Source: an uncultured Marinomonas sp. (GTDB taxonomy: Bacteria > Pseudomonadota > Gammaproteobacteria > Pseudomonadales > Marinomonadaceae). Taken from it: DNA of 45,748 bases. The position numbers and the translations under genes were made by a program. Location: positions 1 through 45,748 of the forward strand of contig CANLRQ010000024.1 in assembly GCA_947493575.1 (NCBI GenBank), given 5' to 3'. Positions 1-9,049 of this stretch are shown here, piece by piece (within the stretch, counting starts at the first letter, position 1; every line of letters begins with the position of its first letter). The notes under the pieces are model-generated. The model did no database searches. It was not told the origin of the DNA and saw nothing but the letters and a program-made list of their open reading frames with translations.

Positions 1-72
1 ACATTCGATACTCGCCTCGAATAGCAGGCTTTTATCCACATGCTGAGGCAAGAGGACTTATTCGCACCTTCC
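1..72. mobile_element. Right end of a MITE-like element (copy cut by window edge)
   Basis: These bases match, almost base for base, the right end of the complete 275-bp element at 21635-21909. Both have the hairpin arm that ends in a T tract and the terminal inverted repeat reading outward as ACTTATTCGCACCTTCC. The sequence immediately after the end is CTAG, while the complete copy is flanked by TTAA on both sides, which suggests a 4-bp palindromic target. Only the right part lies in the window. Confidence 0.75.
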
Positions 73-219
73 CTAGGCATTACTAGCGATTACTTTTATT
101 TTTGGTTTAGGTCATTTATCTTTGCTTGGCCCGCTGCCTTTATTATTGCATTTAGTATTGGGCCTGTTATTACAAAGTTAGCAAACAAGCTTTATCAGAA
201 AATAAGCAAAATTCATTAA
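40..219 (+). pseudogene. DUF2798-like membrane protein, 5' end replaced by MITE
   Basis: From about position 76 the frame reads GITSDYFYFWFRSFIFAW and continues through a hydrophobic stretch to IGPVITKLANKLYQ. This resembles the second membrane helix and C-terminal end of small DUF2798 proteins, which have about 75 residues and two helices. The first helix is missing because the MITE end abuts the gene. The frame stays open into the MITE as far as a stop at 22-24, and an ATG at 40 would give a 59-residue hybrid. Function of the family is unknown. It converges on ubiJ, with 8 bp between the two stop codons. Family assignment is from pattern recognition only. Confidence 0.5.
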
Positions 220-227
220 GAATAGAA

Positions 228-863
228 CTATAGATTATTGAGAGGTTTTTTCTTTGATAAAAGCTGAAGACGAGCGTTAAGTCGTTCAAGTTGAATATCG
301 AAAGACTCTAAATCTTCTACAAAGTTATGAAATTCTATCTTACTAGGAAGTAAGTCACTGTCATTTTGTAGGTAATCGATTAGCGAGACTTTTAGTTGAT
401 TGCTGGTCGTTTGCGTCCAGTCCCATTTTTTTCGTAATAACTCAGCGACAATCGAAGCGGGTAAGTCTCCTATTTTATCGGCTAAAATACCTTCCCAATC
501 AAACTCAAAATTCTCAGAAACTTTGTGTAATGTCATTAATGCTTGTGCGTTGCCTTGGATAAGTAAATCCCCATCGAAAAAACCGTTTCCATCGAGTAAT
601 TTTCTGTAGGCTGAGCTTGTTCCAGAAACATGGGTGTCTTTTCGATTGTCTAAATTCGCTTCATCTAAGTCAGCAGGTAAGCTAAGTGCAATGCCTTCTT
701 CAAGTATTTGAATTAAAACTAACAGAGACAAATCTTCTATTTCTAATAAAATATTTTGACCCGCAAGCTTAGCCAAACGTTTTTGTGATGGTTGGTCTTG
801 CTCTAATGCAGCATTGATTGTTTTTTCAACCAAATGAATGGCACTTAAACTGATTAAGCTCAT
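228..863 (-). CDS. ubiJ: Ubiquinone biosynthesis accessory protein UbiJ (SCP2 domain)
   Basis: This 211-residue protein has the layout of UbiJ: an SCP2-type lipid-binding domain over the first 120 or so residues (GNGFFDGDLLIQGNAQAL is the characteristic strand region), then a helical C-terminal part that ends in a coiled-coil-like segment around LESFDIQLERLNARLQLL. UbiJ binds ubiquinone intermediates and works with UbiK and the soluble Ubi complex. In many gammaproteobacteria it lies between ubiE and ubiB. Here it follows the DUF971 gene by 9 bp on the same strand, so the two are probably cotranscribed. ubiB would be expected next, but the strand is interrupted by the convergent DUF2798 remnant. 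Confidence 0.8.
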   Translation of the reverse strand: MSLISLSAIHLVEKTINAALEQDQPSQKRLAKLAGQNILLEIEDLSLLVLIQILEEGIALSLPADLDEANLDNRKDTHVSGTSSAYRKLLDGNGFFDGDLLIQGNAQALMTLHKVSENFEFDWEGILADKIGDLPASIVAELLRKKWDWTQTTSNQLKVSLIDYLQNDSDLLPSKIEFHNFVEDLESFDIQLERLNARLQLLSKKKPLNNL

Positions 864-872
864 AGCAGTCTC

Positions 873-1256
873 TTAGATTTGATGCGTTTGAATAATACTA
901 TTCTCGCGGCTTTGGCCTGCTTCGTCTAGTCGTTGAAGATAAATTTCCCAAAGCTCTTGCTGATTCTTGCCAATATTAGATAAATAATCCCAAGAATAGA
1001 GCCCTGTATCATGTCCGTCATCAAAGGAAATTTTTAATGCATAGTTACCTGCAGCCTCAATATTGAGAATGCTCACATTTTTTTTTCCATATTGTAGCTT
1101 TGGTATTTGTTGGCCATGTCCTCGAACTTCAGCAGACGGAGAGTGAATTCTCAAAAACTCGGCGCTAAGTCGATAATTTTCTTGATTATTAAAGCCAATC
1201 TCTAGCTCTTTAGATTGTTTATGGTAATGGATTTTTGTGGGTAGCAGAGGGGTCAT
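873..1256 (-). CDS. DUF971 / gamma-butyrobetaine hydroxylase-like N-terminal domain protein
   Basis: The 127-residue product starts MTPLLPTKIHYHKQSKELEI and carries the small beta domain also found at the N-terminus of gamma-butyrobetaine hydroxylase. Recognisable parts are EFLRIHSPSAEVRGHG and the C-terminal DDGHDTGLYSWDYL. The ATG at 1256 is preferred over the ATG 33 bp upstream because GAGAG lies 8 bases before it and the family begins at this point. Stand-alone DUF971 proteins have been linked to iron-sulphur or metal handling, but no role is settled. The gene sits just downstream of hslU, as in Pseudomonas, and is probably read with hslVU and ubiJ. Confidence 0.8.
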   Translation of the reverse strand: MTPLLPTKIHYHKQSKELEIGFNNQENYRLSAEFLRIHSPSAEVRGHGQQIPKLQYGKKNVSILNIEAAGNYALKISFDDGHDTGLYSWDYLSNIGKNQQELWEIYLQRLDEAGQSRENSIIQTHQI

Positions 1257-1319
1257 AATGTGTTCTCTCAAGAGTGACGTCCGTGTCACTCTTATTAGAT
1301 GTTTAAAATAAAGTAGGCG

Positions 1320-2642
1320 TTATAAGATAAAGCGGCTTAGGTCTTCATCTTCTACAATCTCTCCTAAATGCTCATTCACATAAGCGGCAGTTACATCGAC
1401 GGATTGACCTTCAGGCATATCACTCGCGGAGTAAGAAACTTCTTCTAATAGTCGTTCTAAAACAGTGTGCAGTCGTCGAGCACCAATATTCTCTGTTGTT
1501 TCATTAACTTGAAATGCGATTTCAGCAATACGTTGAATGCCTTCATCAGTGAAGTTCAAGGAAACGTTTTCAGTAGCGGCTAAAGCAACATATTGTTTGG
1601 TTAAAGATGCATTAGGTTCAACAAGAATCCTTTTAAAGTCTTCTGTAGTAAGAGCATCAAGCTCCACTCGAATTGGCAAACGCCCTTGCAGTTCAGGAAT
1701 CAAATCTGATGGCTTTGCTAGGTGGAATGCGCCAGAAGCGATAAATAAGATGTGGTCAGTTTTGATCATGCCGTATTTGGTTGATACTGTGCAGCCTTCT
1801 ACTAGTGGTAGTAAATCACGTTGTACACCTTCGCGTGACACTTCACCACCGCTGCGCTCAGAGCTTTTGGCTACCTTATCGATTTCATCTAGAAATACGA
1901 TACCATTTTGCTCGACAGCATCTACTGCACGGGCTTTTAATTCATCTTCATTAATGAGTTTAGCCGCTTCTTCATCACAGACTTGACGGTAGGCTTGCTT
2001 AACTTTCATCTTACGTTTGCGGGTTTTTTCATTACCTAAACTGGAAAACATGCTTTGCAGTTGATTGGTCATTTCTTCCATGCCAGGAGGTGCCATGATT
2101 TCAACGCCAACAGGAGTAGCTGATAAGTCGATATCAACTTCTTTATCGTCTAATTGACCTTCACGTAGCTTCTTACGGAAGATTTGACGAGTGCTGCTGT
2201 CTTCAGTGGGCTCACTACCACGAGCTGGTGGTAATAACGCATCGAGAATACGATCTTCCGCTGCATCTTCTGCTTTGTGACGTAGTTTGTCTGTTTCTTG
2301 CTCGCGAAACATTTTAAGAGCCATTTCAACAAGATCACGAATAATAGATTCTACATCACGGCCAACATAACCTACTTCAGTAAATTTGGTCGCTTCAATT
2401 TTAATAAAAGGCGCGTTGGATAATTTTGCTAAACGGCGGGCAATTTCTGTTTTACCGACACCTGTAGGACCAATCATTAGAATGTTTTTTGGCGTTATTT
2501 CAGTGCGCATATCTTCAGGTAATTGCATTCTGCGCCAGCGGTTACGTAGAGCGATAGCAACGGCTCTTTTTGCACCTTGTTGTCCGATAATGTGTTTATC
2601 TAGCGCATTTACTGTTTCACGAGGAGTCATTGTAATTGTCAT
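1320..2642 (-). CDS. hslU: ATP-dependent protease ATPase subunit HslU (ClpY)
   Basis: HslU is the AAA+ hexamer that unfolds substrates and feeds them to the HslV peptidase in the cytoplasm. The 440-residue product begins MTITMTPRE, then has HIIGQ, Walker A GPTGVGKT at residues 58-65, the GYVGRDVES pore-region segment, an acidic intermediate domain, Walker [11 protein letters not shown], the sensor/arginine region around [12 protein letters not shown] and the C-terminal tail EDLSRFIL, which in this family docks into HslV. The start at 2642 is chosen because it matches the family N-terminus and has AGGAG 10 bases upstream. A longer in-frame start at 2687 would overlap hslV. The gene follows hslV by 22 bp, so the pair forms a heat-shock operon. 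Confidence 0.97.
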   Translation of the reverse strand: MTITMTPRETVNALDKHIIGQQGAKRAVAIALRNRWRRMQLPEDMRTEITPKNILMIGPTGVGKTEIARRLAKLSNAPFIKIEATKFTEVGYVGRDVESIIRDLVEMALKMFREQETDKLRHKAEDAAEDRILDALLPPARGSEPTEDSSTRQIFRKKLREGQLDDKEVDIDLSATPVGVEIMAPPGMEEMTNQLQSMFSSLGNEKTRKRKMKVKQAYRQVCDEEAAKLINEDELKARAVDAVEQNGIVFLDEIDKVAKSSERSGGEVSREGVQRDLLPLVEGCTVSTKYGMIKTDHILFIASGAFHLAKPSDLIPELQGRLPIRVELDALTTEDFKRILVEPNASLTKQYVALAATENVSLNFTDEGIQRIAEIAFQVNETTENIGARRLHTVLERLLEEVSYSASDMPEGQSVDVTAAYVNEHLGEIVEDEDLSRFIL

Positions 2643-2664
2643 TGTAAAGGGTTCTCCTACTGGT

Positions 2665-3219
2665 TTACTCTGAAGATTGGTCTTCAAGTTTTGGGTCTAA
2701 AATCACGGTTTCTATAGTGAGGCTGTGATTGGTAAATACGCAAATATCGGCTGCAATGGTTAAACTTTTTTCCACAATCTCTCTGGCAGATAATTCAGTA
2801 TTATCAATCAAGGCACGTGCTGCGGCTTCAGCAAAATTACCACCAGAGCCTATTGCTAAAGCACCATGTTCGGGCTCAACAACGTCACCATTACCTGTGA
2901 TAATTAAAGTGCTGTCTTTATTTGCAACAATTAACATGGCTTCAAGTTTTCTCAGAGCTTTGTCTGAGCGCCAATCTTTTGCAAGATCAACGGCTGCCCG
3001 AACGAGTTGACCTTGATGTTTTTCTAACTGTCCTTCAAAGCGCTCAAATAGTGTGAATGCATCAGCGGTACCACCTGCAAAACCTGCAATAACTTCACCC
3101 TTGTATAAGCGGCGAACTTTACGAGCATTGCCCTTCATCACGGTATTACCAAGAGACACTTGCCCATCGCCACCCACGACGACCTGGTTACCTTTACGTA
3201 CTGTTAAAATAGTTGTCAT
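2665..3219 (-). CDS. hslV: ATP-dependent protease peptidase subunit HslV (ClpQ)
   Basis: The 184-residue product begins [20 protein letters not shown]. Removal of Met exposes Thr as the N-terminal nucleophile, as in proteasome beta subunits. Other family landmarks are [16 protein letters not shown], the [17 protein letters not shown] segment and [15 protein letters not shown]. HslV forms the double hexameric chamber capped by HslU. The ATG at 3219 is chosen over 3237 because the nucleophile Thr must follow the initiator Met directly, and GGAG lies just upstream. A near-perfect sigma-32 promoter lies about 30 bp upstream. Confidence 0.97.
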   Translation of the reverse strand: MTTILTVRKGNQVVVGGDGQVSLGNTVMKGNARKVRRLYKGEVIAGFAGGTADAFTLFERFEGQLEKHQGQLVRAAVDLAKDWRSDKALRKLEAMLIVANKDSTLIITGNGDVVEPEHGALAIGSGGNFAEAAARALIDNTELSAREIVEKSLTIAADICVFTNHSLTIETVILDPKLEDQSSE

Positions 3220-3244
3220 GTTCTGCTCCATTTTCAATAATTAA

Positions 3245-3273
3245 AAAATGGGGGCGAGAGTGAATTTTTCAAG
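3245..3273 (-). promoter_or_regulatory. Sigma-32 (heat-shock) promoter of hslVU
   Basis: Read on the minus strand, the -35 is CTTGAAA (3267-3273), followed by a 13-bp spacer and then CCCCATTTT (3245-3253). The E. coli RpoH consensus is CTTGAAA, 11-14 bp, CCCCATNTA. Transcription would start near 3239, about 20 bases before the hslV ATG. Confidence 0.85.
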
Positions 3274-3459
3274 CACAAACTCATATCTGTCTAAAACTCA
3301 TTTTTAGAAATGTTCATTTAAAGTGCGTTGTCTGTTCATGTTTGTGCGTCGATCGTTTCAATGTATCAAAAAGGTGCAAAAGAAATGGTTGAAAATATTC
3401 GAGATAGCGTTGATCCCATGATTGCTCTGAAGTTTATTATTTAAGGCTTACAAGGAATT

Positions 3460-3477
3460 TAGGTGCGTTTTTTGCTT
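3460..3477 (+). promoter_or_regulatory. Candidate sigma-54 promoter for the ammonium transporter gene
   Basis: AGGTGCGTTTTTTGCT has the GG (3462-3463) and GC (3474-3475) pair separated by exactly 10 bases that sigma-54 needs. It differs from the TGGCACG-N4-TTGCT consensus at three positions. It lies 77 bp before the amt start. amtB genes are often NtrC/sigma-54 controlled, which supports the call, but I see no convincing NtrC sites. Confidence 0.4.
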
Positions 3478-3553
3478 AACCCCACAACTTAAAACGTTTT
3501 GAGTCGGTTTGATTATCGATTTTTAGAAAGCTAAGCCAAGGTAAGAGGAAGGT

Positions 3554-5314
3554 ATGGGCGTAAATGCAATCGAAGTAATGCAAATTAAACTAGATTTAAT
3601 TTGGATTATTATCGCTGCCGCTCTGGTTTTATTGATGCAGGCAGGGTTTACCGCTTTAGAGTCTGGAGTTACTCGTTCTAAAAACTCCATCAATGTGGCC
3701 ATGAAAAATTTGGTGGACTTAATTCTTTCCGTATTGGTTTTCTGGCTAATCGGTTATGGGTTAATGTTTGGATCGTCTGCTGGTGGTTTTATGGGAACCT
3801 CGATGTTTTTGCTTGATGGCATTGAAGACCCATTAGACATCGCTATTTTTGTTTTCCAAATAACCTTTGCAGGTACGGCGGTGACAATTATTTCAGGAGC
3901 GGTTGCCGAGCGTATGAGGTTTGCGGCCTATGCCATTATTGCCATTATTACGATTGCTTTTATTTATCCTATATCAGGTCATTGGATCTGGAATGCGGAT
4001 GGTTGGCTTGCACAAAAAGGTTTTGTCGATTTTGCTGGATCAACCGTGGTGCATTCTCTTGGTGGCTGGGTTGGGCTTGCGGGTGCTTTGATACTTGGTG
4101 CCCGTACAGGACGTTTTGATGAGAATGGCAACCCACGCAAAATCCATGGGCAAAACCTTGTTATGGCTGTTATAGGCGTGATGATTCTGTGGTTTGGATG
4201 GATTGGCTTTAATGGAGGAAGTGCGTTATCCGCAGACGTATCGATTGCTAAAATTGTTGCTAATACCTTACTTGCCGCAGCGGCCGGTGGGCTGTCTTGT
4301 TTTATTGTATCTTTGTTTTTTCATAAGGGATCTGTTTCCATTGAAAAAATGCTAAATGGTATTGTCGGAGGGCTGGTATCGATTACAGCTGGCTGTGCGG
4401 TCGTAGAGCCTACTGGTGCATTAATTATCGGGTTACTAGGCGGCATCATTGTTTTCTTTAGTGAAGAAATTGTCCTTTATGTGTTTAAAATTGATGATCC
4501 AGTAAATGTTATCTCTGCCCATGGTGTGGCAGGGGCTTGGGGAACGTTAGCTTTGGCGCTTTTTGCCCCCGCAATTAATTTACCTTTAGAAAACCGTTGG
4601 GATCAATTTTTAATACAACTTCAAGGAGTTGTCGCCGTATTTGCTTGGGGATTCATACTAGGGGTTATTCTATTTGGATTAATGAAAGTCTTTTCTTTTT
4701 TAAGAGTCTCTCAAGAAGCGGAGAAAGTTGGCTTAAATGTGCATGAACATGATGCCAGTTCAGGGTTAATTGAAACTATGCAAGCAATGGATCGAGTGGT
4801 TAACGTTTATGACACAACCTCGACTGATACTGATAAAGGAAACTTAACTCAAAGAATCGAAGCGGATTTTGGTTCTGAAGGTTACGAAATTTCGGTGCTG
4901 TTCAACCGACTCATGGACTATTTCCATGACATAGTTTTTGATCTTAAAAAAGGGGTGAATGATGTTATTCATGCATCGGAACTGTTACAGAAGTCCAGTC
5001 AAGAAATGCAAGCTGATGCAGATTATCAATATACCCACACAGGATTTTTTGTAAATTCGATTAAAGCCATTTCTAATTCATCTAACGATGTGGTGAATAG
5101 CACTGAAGAGGTGTCTCAGAGTGTCTTTCAAGCGAATGAGAGAACAGAAATAGCTCAAGAAAATCTGGCAGGGGGGCATGTTACAGATGAAGTTCGGCAT
5201 TTATCAAACACTGCCTATGAATCAACTGAGACTATGAGTGATCTTATTATAGATCTTCAAAAGCCCACAGAGAACTCAAAAGCGAATAACACTGTGAATG
5301 TGTCTCCGATCTAA
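3554..5314 (+). CDS. Ammonium transporter (Amt) fused to a HAMP/chemoreceptor-like tail
   Basis: Residues 1 to about 395 are a complete Amt/MEP/Rh channel with around 11 membrane segments. The two pore histidines are in STVVHSLGGWVG and NVISAHGVAGAWG, and the cytoplasmic end reads VGLNVHEHD, where GlnK contacts occur in AmtB. Instead of stopping, the protein continues for about 190 hydrophilic residues: a HAMP-like part (MQAMDRVVNVYD to LFNRLMDYFHDIV, about 410-470), then a helical part with receptor-like SSNDVVNSTEEVSQSVFQAN and VTDEVRHLSNTAYESTE. The conserved hairpin tip of chemoreceptors, expected just before VTDEVR, is absent. Amt proteins with signalling tails (GGDEF, kinase) are known. 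This tail may sense ammonium flux or may be decaying. The gene lies between hslV and the SPOR gene on the opposite strand. Confidence 0.85.
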   Translation: MGVNAIEVMQIKLDLIWIIIAAALVLLMQAGFTALESGVTRSKNSINVAMKNLVDLILSVLVFWLIGYGLMFGSSAGGFMGTSMFLLDGIEDPLDIAIFVFQITFAGTAVTIISGAVAERMRFAAYAIIAIITIAFIYPISGHWIWNADGWLAQKGFVDFAGSTVVHSLGGWVGLAGALILGARTGRFDENGNPRKIHGQNLVMAVIGVMILWFGWIGFNGGSALSADVSIAKIVANTLLAAAAGGLSCFIVSLFFHKGSVSIEKMLNGIVGGLVSITAGCAVVEPTGALIIGLLGGIIVFFSEEIVLYVFKIDDPVNVISAHGVAGAWGTLALALFAPAINLPLENRWDQFLIQLQGVVAVFAWGFILGVILFGLMKVFSFLRVSQEAEKVGLNVHEHDASSGLIETMQAMDRVVNVYDTTSTDTDKGNLTQRIEADFGSEGYEISVLFNRLMDYFHDIVFDLKKGVNDVIHASELLQKSSQEMQADADYQYTHTGFFVNSIKAISNSSNDVVNSTEEVSQSVFQANERTEIAQENLAGGHVTDEVRHLSNTAYESTETMSDLIIDLQKPTENSKANNTVNVSPI

Positions 5315-5408
5315 AACGAGGGCCAATCAAGTATTATCAATGAGTGATGACTTACAAACATTGGCAATAAATTAAGGGGATTTGGTTTTCCTCTTCTCTT
5401 TAAGTACT

Positions 5409-6023
5409 TTAGTCTTCTTTTTTAATTCTATAGGTATAAGACTGAATATCCATTGAGACTAGCTTATCTTGTGCTCTACTCATTTTTGATCGAGACTCAA
5501 AAGGTCCTAAAACCACGCGATACCAAGGGCGACCATCTTTTCCTATCGTTTTACGAATGCGAGCTTCTAGCCCAGACAGAATTAACTTAGCTCTCATTCG
5601 ATCAGCATCAGTGTTACTACGAAAAGACGCTGCCTGAATCATATATAGAAAATCCTGTTTCCCTCTCGGTGTTGATTGATAAGCATCAACATGACTGGTG
5701 TCGACTTCGCTATCTTGTAATAGCTGATAAAATTCAAAGTTATCTTTTTTCTGGGTTGTTTGTTGTTGCTCCACCGTTGGTTTTTTTGCTGGGGTATTGG
5801 TTGACGGTGCTGCTTTCTTTTCCTCGATTGGCTTTGGTACTGCTTTAACTGGAGCATTTGTAGATACAGGTTGTACTTTGCTTAATTGGGCTAAGCCGAA
5901 TATAAAGGCGCCAGCTAAACAAAGCACAAATAGCCATAACCACCATTTGGTTTTAGCTTTCTGTACTGGTTGCGCTGCTTTTCGAGTAGCGCCTTTTTTT
6001 GATGCTGAGCTTTTTGAAGCCAT
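5409..6023 (-). CDS. SPOR-domain membrane protein (FtsN-like)
   Basis: The 204-residue protein has a short, very basic cytoplasmic N-terminus, one membrane helix (WWLWLFVLCLAGAFIFGLAQL, about residues 27-47), a low-complexity Pro/Lys/Gln linker in the periplasm, and a C-terminal SPOR domain from about residue 125 (FLYMIQAASFRSNTDADRMR to GRPWYRVVLGPFESRSKM). SPOR domains bind denuded glycan strands at the septum. Genes of this type sit between priA/argS and hslV in Pseudomonas, matching the order here apart from the intervening amt gene. Whether it is a functional FtsN or a paralogue cannot be told from sequence. Confidence 0.85.
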   Translation of the reverse strand: MASKSSASKKGATRKAAQPVQKAKTKWWLWLFVLCLAGAFIFGLAQLSKVQPVSTNAPVKAVPKPIEEKKAAPSTNTPAKKPTVEQQQTTQKKDNFEFYQLLQDSEVDTSHVDAYQSTPRGKQDFLYMIQAASFRSNTDADRMRAKLILSGLEARIRKTIGKDGRPWYRVVLGPFESRSKMSRAQDKLVSMDIQSYTYRIKKED

Positions 6024-6080
6024 GAGAGTAACGCGATCCTAGAGTTGCTTTTAAAAATTGGCTTTATTATGGGACTTGAT

Positions 6081-8321
6081 TCAATAAGTTTCCAGTGGAT
6101 CTACATCAATAGCGTATCTAACTTTGCGTGTAAGTGGGTTTTGTTCAAGAGATTGGGATAATAGAGAGATAAGTTGGTGTAACGGCGCTCTATTGAAGGA
6201 TTTGAAAGTCAAAATATATCTGTGCTGACCTGCTTTACGAACAATGATTGCAGAGTATGGCCCTAATAATTGAATAGGGTAATTGAAGTTTTCAATATGT
6301 TGCTCTGCTTCTTTTCTTAATTGGTCGAGCAATAAATAAGCTTGATCATCATCTACGGATTCACTACGGATTAAAATCTGGTGTAAATAAGGTGGTAATT
6401 CAAGCGATTTTCGTTCTTGCAGCCCTTGGTTGGCAAAAAACTCATAACCTAAAGAACATAAACTTTCGATAGACGGGTGATCTGGGTGATAGGTTTGTAA
6501 TAGCACATGCCCTGGTTTTGACGCTCGACCGGCCCGTCCAGCAACTTGAGTAATGAGCTGAGCGGTCCTCTCCATTCCTCGAAAGTCTGATGAAAATAAT
6601 CCTACATCTGCATCCATAACAACAACCAATGTAACATTGGGGAAATGGTGTCCTTTAGCAAGCATTTGAGTGCCCACTAAAATGGCTTTATCTTGTTCAT
6701 GTATTTTTTGTGTTATGGCATTTAACGAATCCTTTCGGGATGTGCTATCACGGTCGATTCTTAAAACAGGAATGTCTTTAAATAAGCTGACCAGTTGAGC
6801 TTCTACCTGCTCTGTACCTTCGCCAATGGTAAAGACTTCATGACTGTGACACTCCCCACATTGATGCAATAGCGCAGATTGATATCCACAATGATGGCAA
6901 TGTAATTTATTGGCTTTTTTATGAACGGTTAAGTTGACATCGCAATTTGGGCACTGAGAGATCCAACCGCAGTCATGGCACATTAAAGTCGGTGCATAGC
7001 CTCGGCGGTTTAAGAAAACCAGTACTTGTTCTTTTCTACTAAGGTGAGTGTTAATGCGTTCTAGAGAGGCTTCGCTGAATCCTTTTATGAGAGTTTGCCC
7101 TCGTAAGTCGATTCGTTCCATCGATGGGATTTCAGCGCTCCCAGCTCTTGATCTTAACTTAATCCAGTCAAACTTCTGTTGTTTAGCATTATGTAAACTT
7201 TCATAAGAGGGTGTTGCTGACCCTAATATCACACAGGCATTGATGCTTTTTGCACGCATTATTGCCAGATCTCTAGTATGGAAGCGAAAACCATCTTGTT
7301 GTTTGTAAGAGGCATCGTGCTCTTCATCTAAAATAATAAGACTTAACTGAGGCGCTGGAACAAAGATAGAAGAGCGTGTACCAATAATGATTCGAGCCTT
7401 ACCTGAACGTGCCATGAGCCAACCATCCAGCCTTTCTCTGTCTGACATGTTTGAATGCAATAGGGCAATGTCTGTATTGAATCGATCTTCAAAGCGCTTG
7501 AGTGTTTGTGGTGTTAAGCCAATTTCAGGAACAAGTACTAAGACCTGTTGTTCTTTCTCAATGGCATGCTCTATTAATCGTAAATAGACTTCTGTTTTGC
7601 CACTGCCTGTAATGCCATCAAGCAAAGCAACATTAAATTGACCTAATTGGGAGGATAGCTTTGTAACGGCTATGTCTTGTTCATGATTTAAAGTGGGTGG
7701 GACTTGTTTTTTATGACCATGGTGCTCTGCATTCTTACTGAAATGCCTTAGATCTCGCCTAATGAACCCTTTGTCTTCTAACGCTTTGGCTACCGAACCC
7801 TGTAAGTCGTGTAAACGCATAATATGAGGACTTAAGCCATTAGGATGTGCTTTTACAATCTCCATAAAAGCATGTTGTTTTGGCGCTCTTTTTAATTCAT
7901 CCAGTTGTAAGTGGTTGCCAGTGTCAGTTAATACCCACCAGACTTCACTTCTGTAACTATCTGACTCACCTTTACGTAACATAGCTGGTAAAGAGTGAAA
8001 AAAAACTTCACCAATAGGGTGGTGATAATATCGACTCGCCCATTTACATAAATCAATAATTGTTTGAGGTAAAATAGCGGCCTCATCATGTAATGATGTA
8101 AAAGGTTTAATTTGGTTCGGATTCCATTCTGATTGATAACAAAGTTCAACAATCAGACCTAAGCGAGTTTGTTTCCCAAAAGGAACCTTCAGCCGCATTC
8201 CCGGAATCAATTTATGACGTAGGGCAATAGCTTTAGGAACCTTGTATTCAAATAAAGTCCGCATAGGAACTGGCAATGCTACTTTTACGTATGGTTCTGG
8301 TGTGAGTAGCGATTCTTGCAT
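6081..8321 (-). CDS. priA: Primosomal protein N' (replication restart helicase PriA)
   Basis: PriA is the 3'-5' helicase that recognises stalled forks and reloads DnaB. The 746-residue protein has the N-terminal DNA-binding region (VALPVPMRTLFEYKVP), Walker A GITGSGKTEVY, the DEEH box in LIILDEEHDASYKQQDGFR, the GSATPS motif III, a zinc-binding insert with paired CxxC motifs (CHDCGWISQCPNCD, CHHCGYQS, CGECHSH) and motifs V-VI (GTQMLAKGHHFP, ITQVAGRAGRA). Length and motifs are normal. The gene is 57 bp upstream of the SPOR gene on the same strand and may be cotranscribed with it. Confidence 0.97.
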   Translation of the reverse strand: MQESLLTPEPYVKVALPVPMRTLFEYKVPKAIALRHKLIPGMRLKVPFGKQTRLGLIVELCYQSEWNPNQIKPFTSLHDEAAILPQTIIDLCKWASRYYHHPIGEVFFHSLPAMLRKGESDSYRSEVWWVLTDTGNHLQLDELKRAPKQHAFMEIVKAHPNGLSPHIMRLHDLQGSVAKALEDKGFIRRDLRHFSKNAEHHGHKKQVPPTLNHEQDIAVTKLSSQLGQFNVALLDGITGSGKTEVYLRLIEHAIEKEQQVLVLVPEIGLTPQTLKRFEDRFNTDIALLHSNMSDRERLDGWLMARSGKARIIIGTRSSIFVPAPQLSLIILDEEHDASYKQQDGFRFHTRDLAIMRAKSINACVILGSATPSYESLHNAKQQKFDWIKLRSRAGSAEIPSMERIDLRGQTLIKGFSEASLERINTHLSRKEQVLVFLNRRGYAPTLMCHDCGWISQCPNCDVNLTVHKKANKLHCHHCGYQSALLHQCGECHSHEVFTIGEGTEQVEAQLVSLFKDIPVLRIDRDSTSRKDSLNAITQKIHEQDKAILVGTQMLAKGHHFPNVTLVVVMDADVGLFSSDFRGMERTAQLITQVAGRAGRASKPGHVLLQTYHPDHPSIESLCSLGYEFFANQGLQERKSLELPPYLHQILIRSESVDDDQAYLLLDQLRKEAEQHIENFNYPIQLLGPYSAIIVRKAGQHRYILTFKSFNRAPLHQLISLLSQSLEQNPLTRKVRYAIDVDPLETY

Positions 8322-8822
8322 GAATTCCCCAATTCAAAGAGTGACAAAAGCAAAGTTAAACCTTGTTTAAGTGTACGCTAACTCCCTCCCTTGATGCGAA
8401 TTTGTTTTATCAAATCTCGGTAAGCGCTTGTCTTACTTTGTCTTTTTATCCTTTAAAAAGAGACCTTTTCACGACTATTGCGCTCGCTAATACTTTGTTA
8501 AAAACAGACTCAAAATGCGCATTTATAACTTATAAACTCCGCTTTTTCGCCTGTTTTTGCCTCGTCTTATCGTCTCTCATGACTTCGTGCAAAGGTCTCA
8601 AAAAATAACTTTAAGGAAGGAATTAGATTTATCGTTAAAAAAGGTTGCTTGAGTATCATTTCATGCCTAAAATAGGCGCCTCTTTGGAACCACTGTACAA
8701 TGTCTGTACAACGAAATCGTGCGGTGCTTGACCTCTTAAATAGGTTGTATTTTAGCTTTTTTTAGCGAAAAGGTATTTAAGACTAGATCAGGTGGCGGCA
8801 CACCAACTATAAGGTGATTAAA
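8322..8822. other. Intergenic region between priA and rpmE
   Basis: This 500-bp divergent region must hold the priA and rpmE promoters. I see no clear -10/-35 pair. Two TGTACA hexamers lie 5 bp apart at 8693-8698 and 8704-8709 and make a short symmetric site. A TTGACC occurs near 8729 but no good -10 follows at 17 bp. The open frame at 8363-8608 (many Phe, Leu, Thr; no RBS; no family pattern) is probably not a gene. Confidence 0.4.
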
Positions 8823-9038
8823 ATGCAAAAAGATATCCATCCTAATTATTCAGAAATTACTGCAACTTGTACTTGTGGTAACTCATTAAAACTAAACACT
8901 ACTCTAGGTAAAGATTTACACCTTGACGTATGTAGCCAGTGCCACCCTTTCTATACGGGTCAGCAAAAAATGATGGACACCGGTGGTCGTGTTGATCGTT
9001 TCAACAAACGTTTTGGAGCTCGTCGTTCTACGAAGTAA
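8823..9038 (+). CDS. rpmE: 50S ribosomal protein L31 (zinc-binding type)
   Basis: The 71-residue product, starting MQKDIHPNY, is bacterial L31 of the large subunit. It carries the four zinc cysteines of the C+ form (C16, C18, C37, C40; CTCG and CSQC) and the family signature HPFYTG..., [12 protein letters not shown]+ L31 acts as a zinc reserve and is often exchanged for a C- paralogue under Zur control; no Zur site is evident. The ATG at 8823 with AAGGTG 7 bases upstream is preferred to the weaker start 9 bases earlier because all L31 proteins start at this point. A terminator follows but lies inside the next reading frame. Confidence 0.96.
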   Translation: MQKDIHPNYSEITATCTCGNSLKLNTTLGKDLHLDVCSQCHPFYTGQQKMMDTGGRVDRFNKRFGARRSTK

Positions 9039-9049
9039 TTCGAAGAACT

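Noticed and set aside
1537..1986. Long plus-strand frame opposite hslU
   Set aside because: It is the shadow of a strongly conserved gene on the other strand.
8363..8608. Open frame of 81 codons between priA and rpmE
   Set aside because: No RBS, odd composition, no family pattern, and it lies where promoters are expected.
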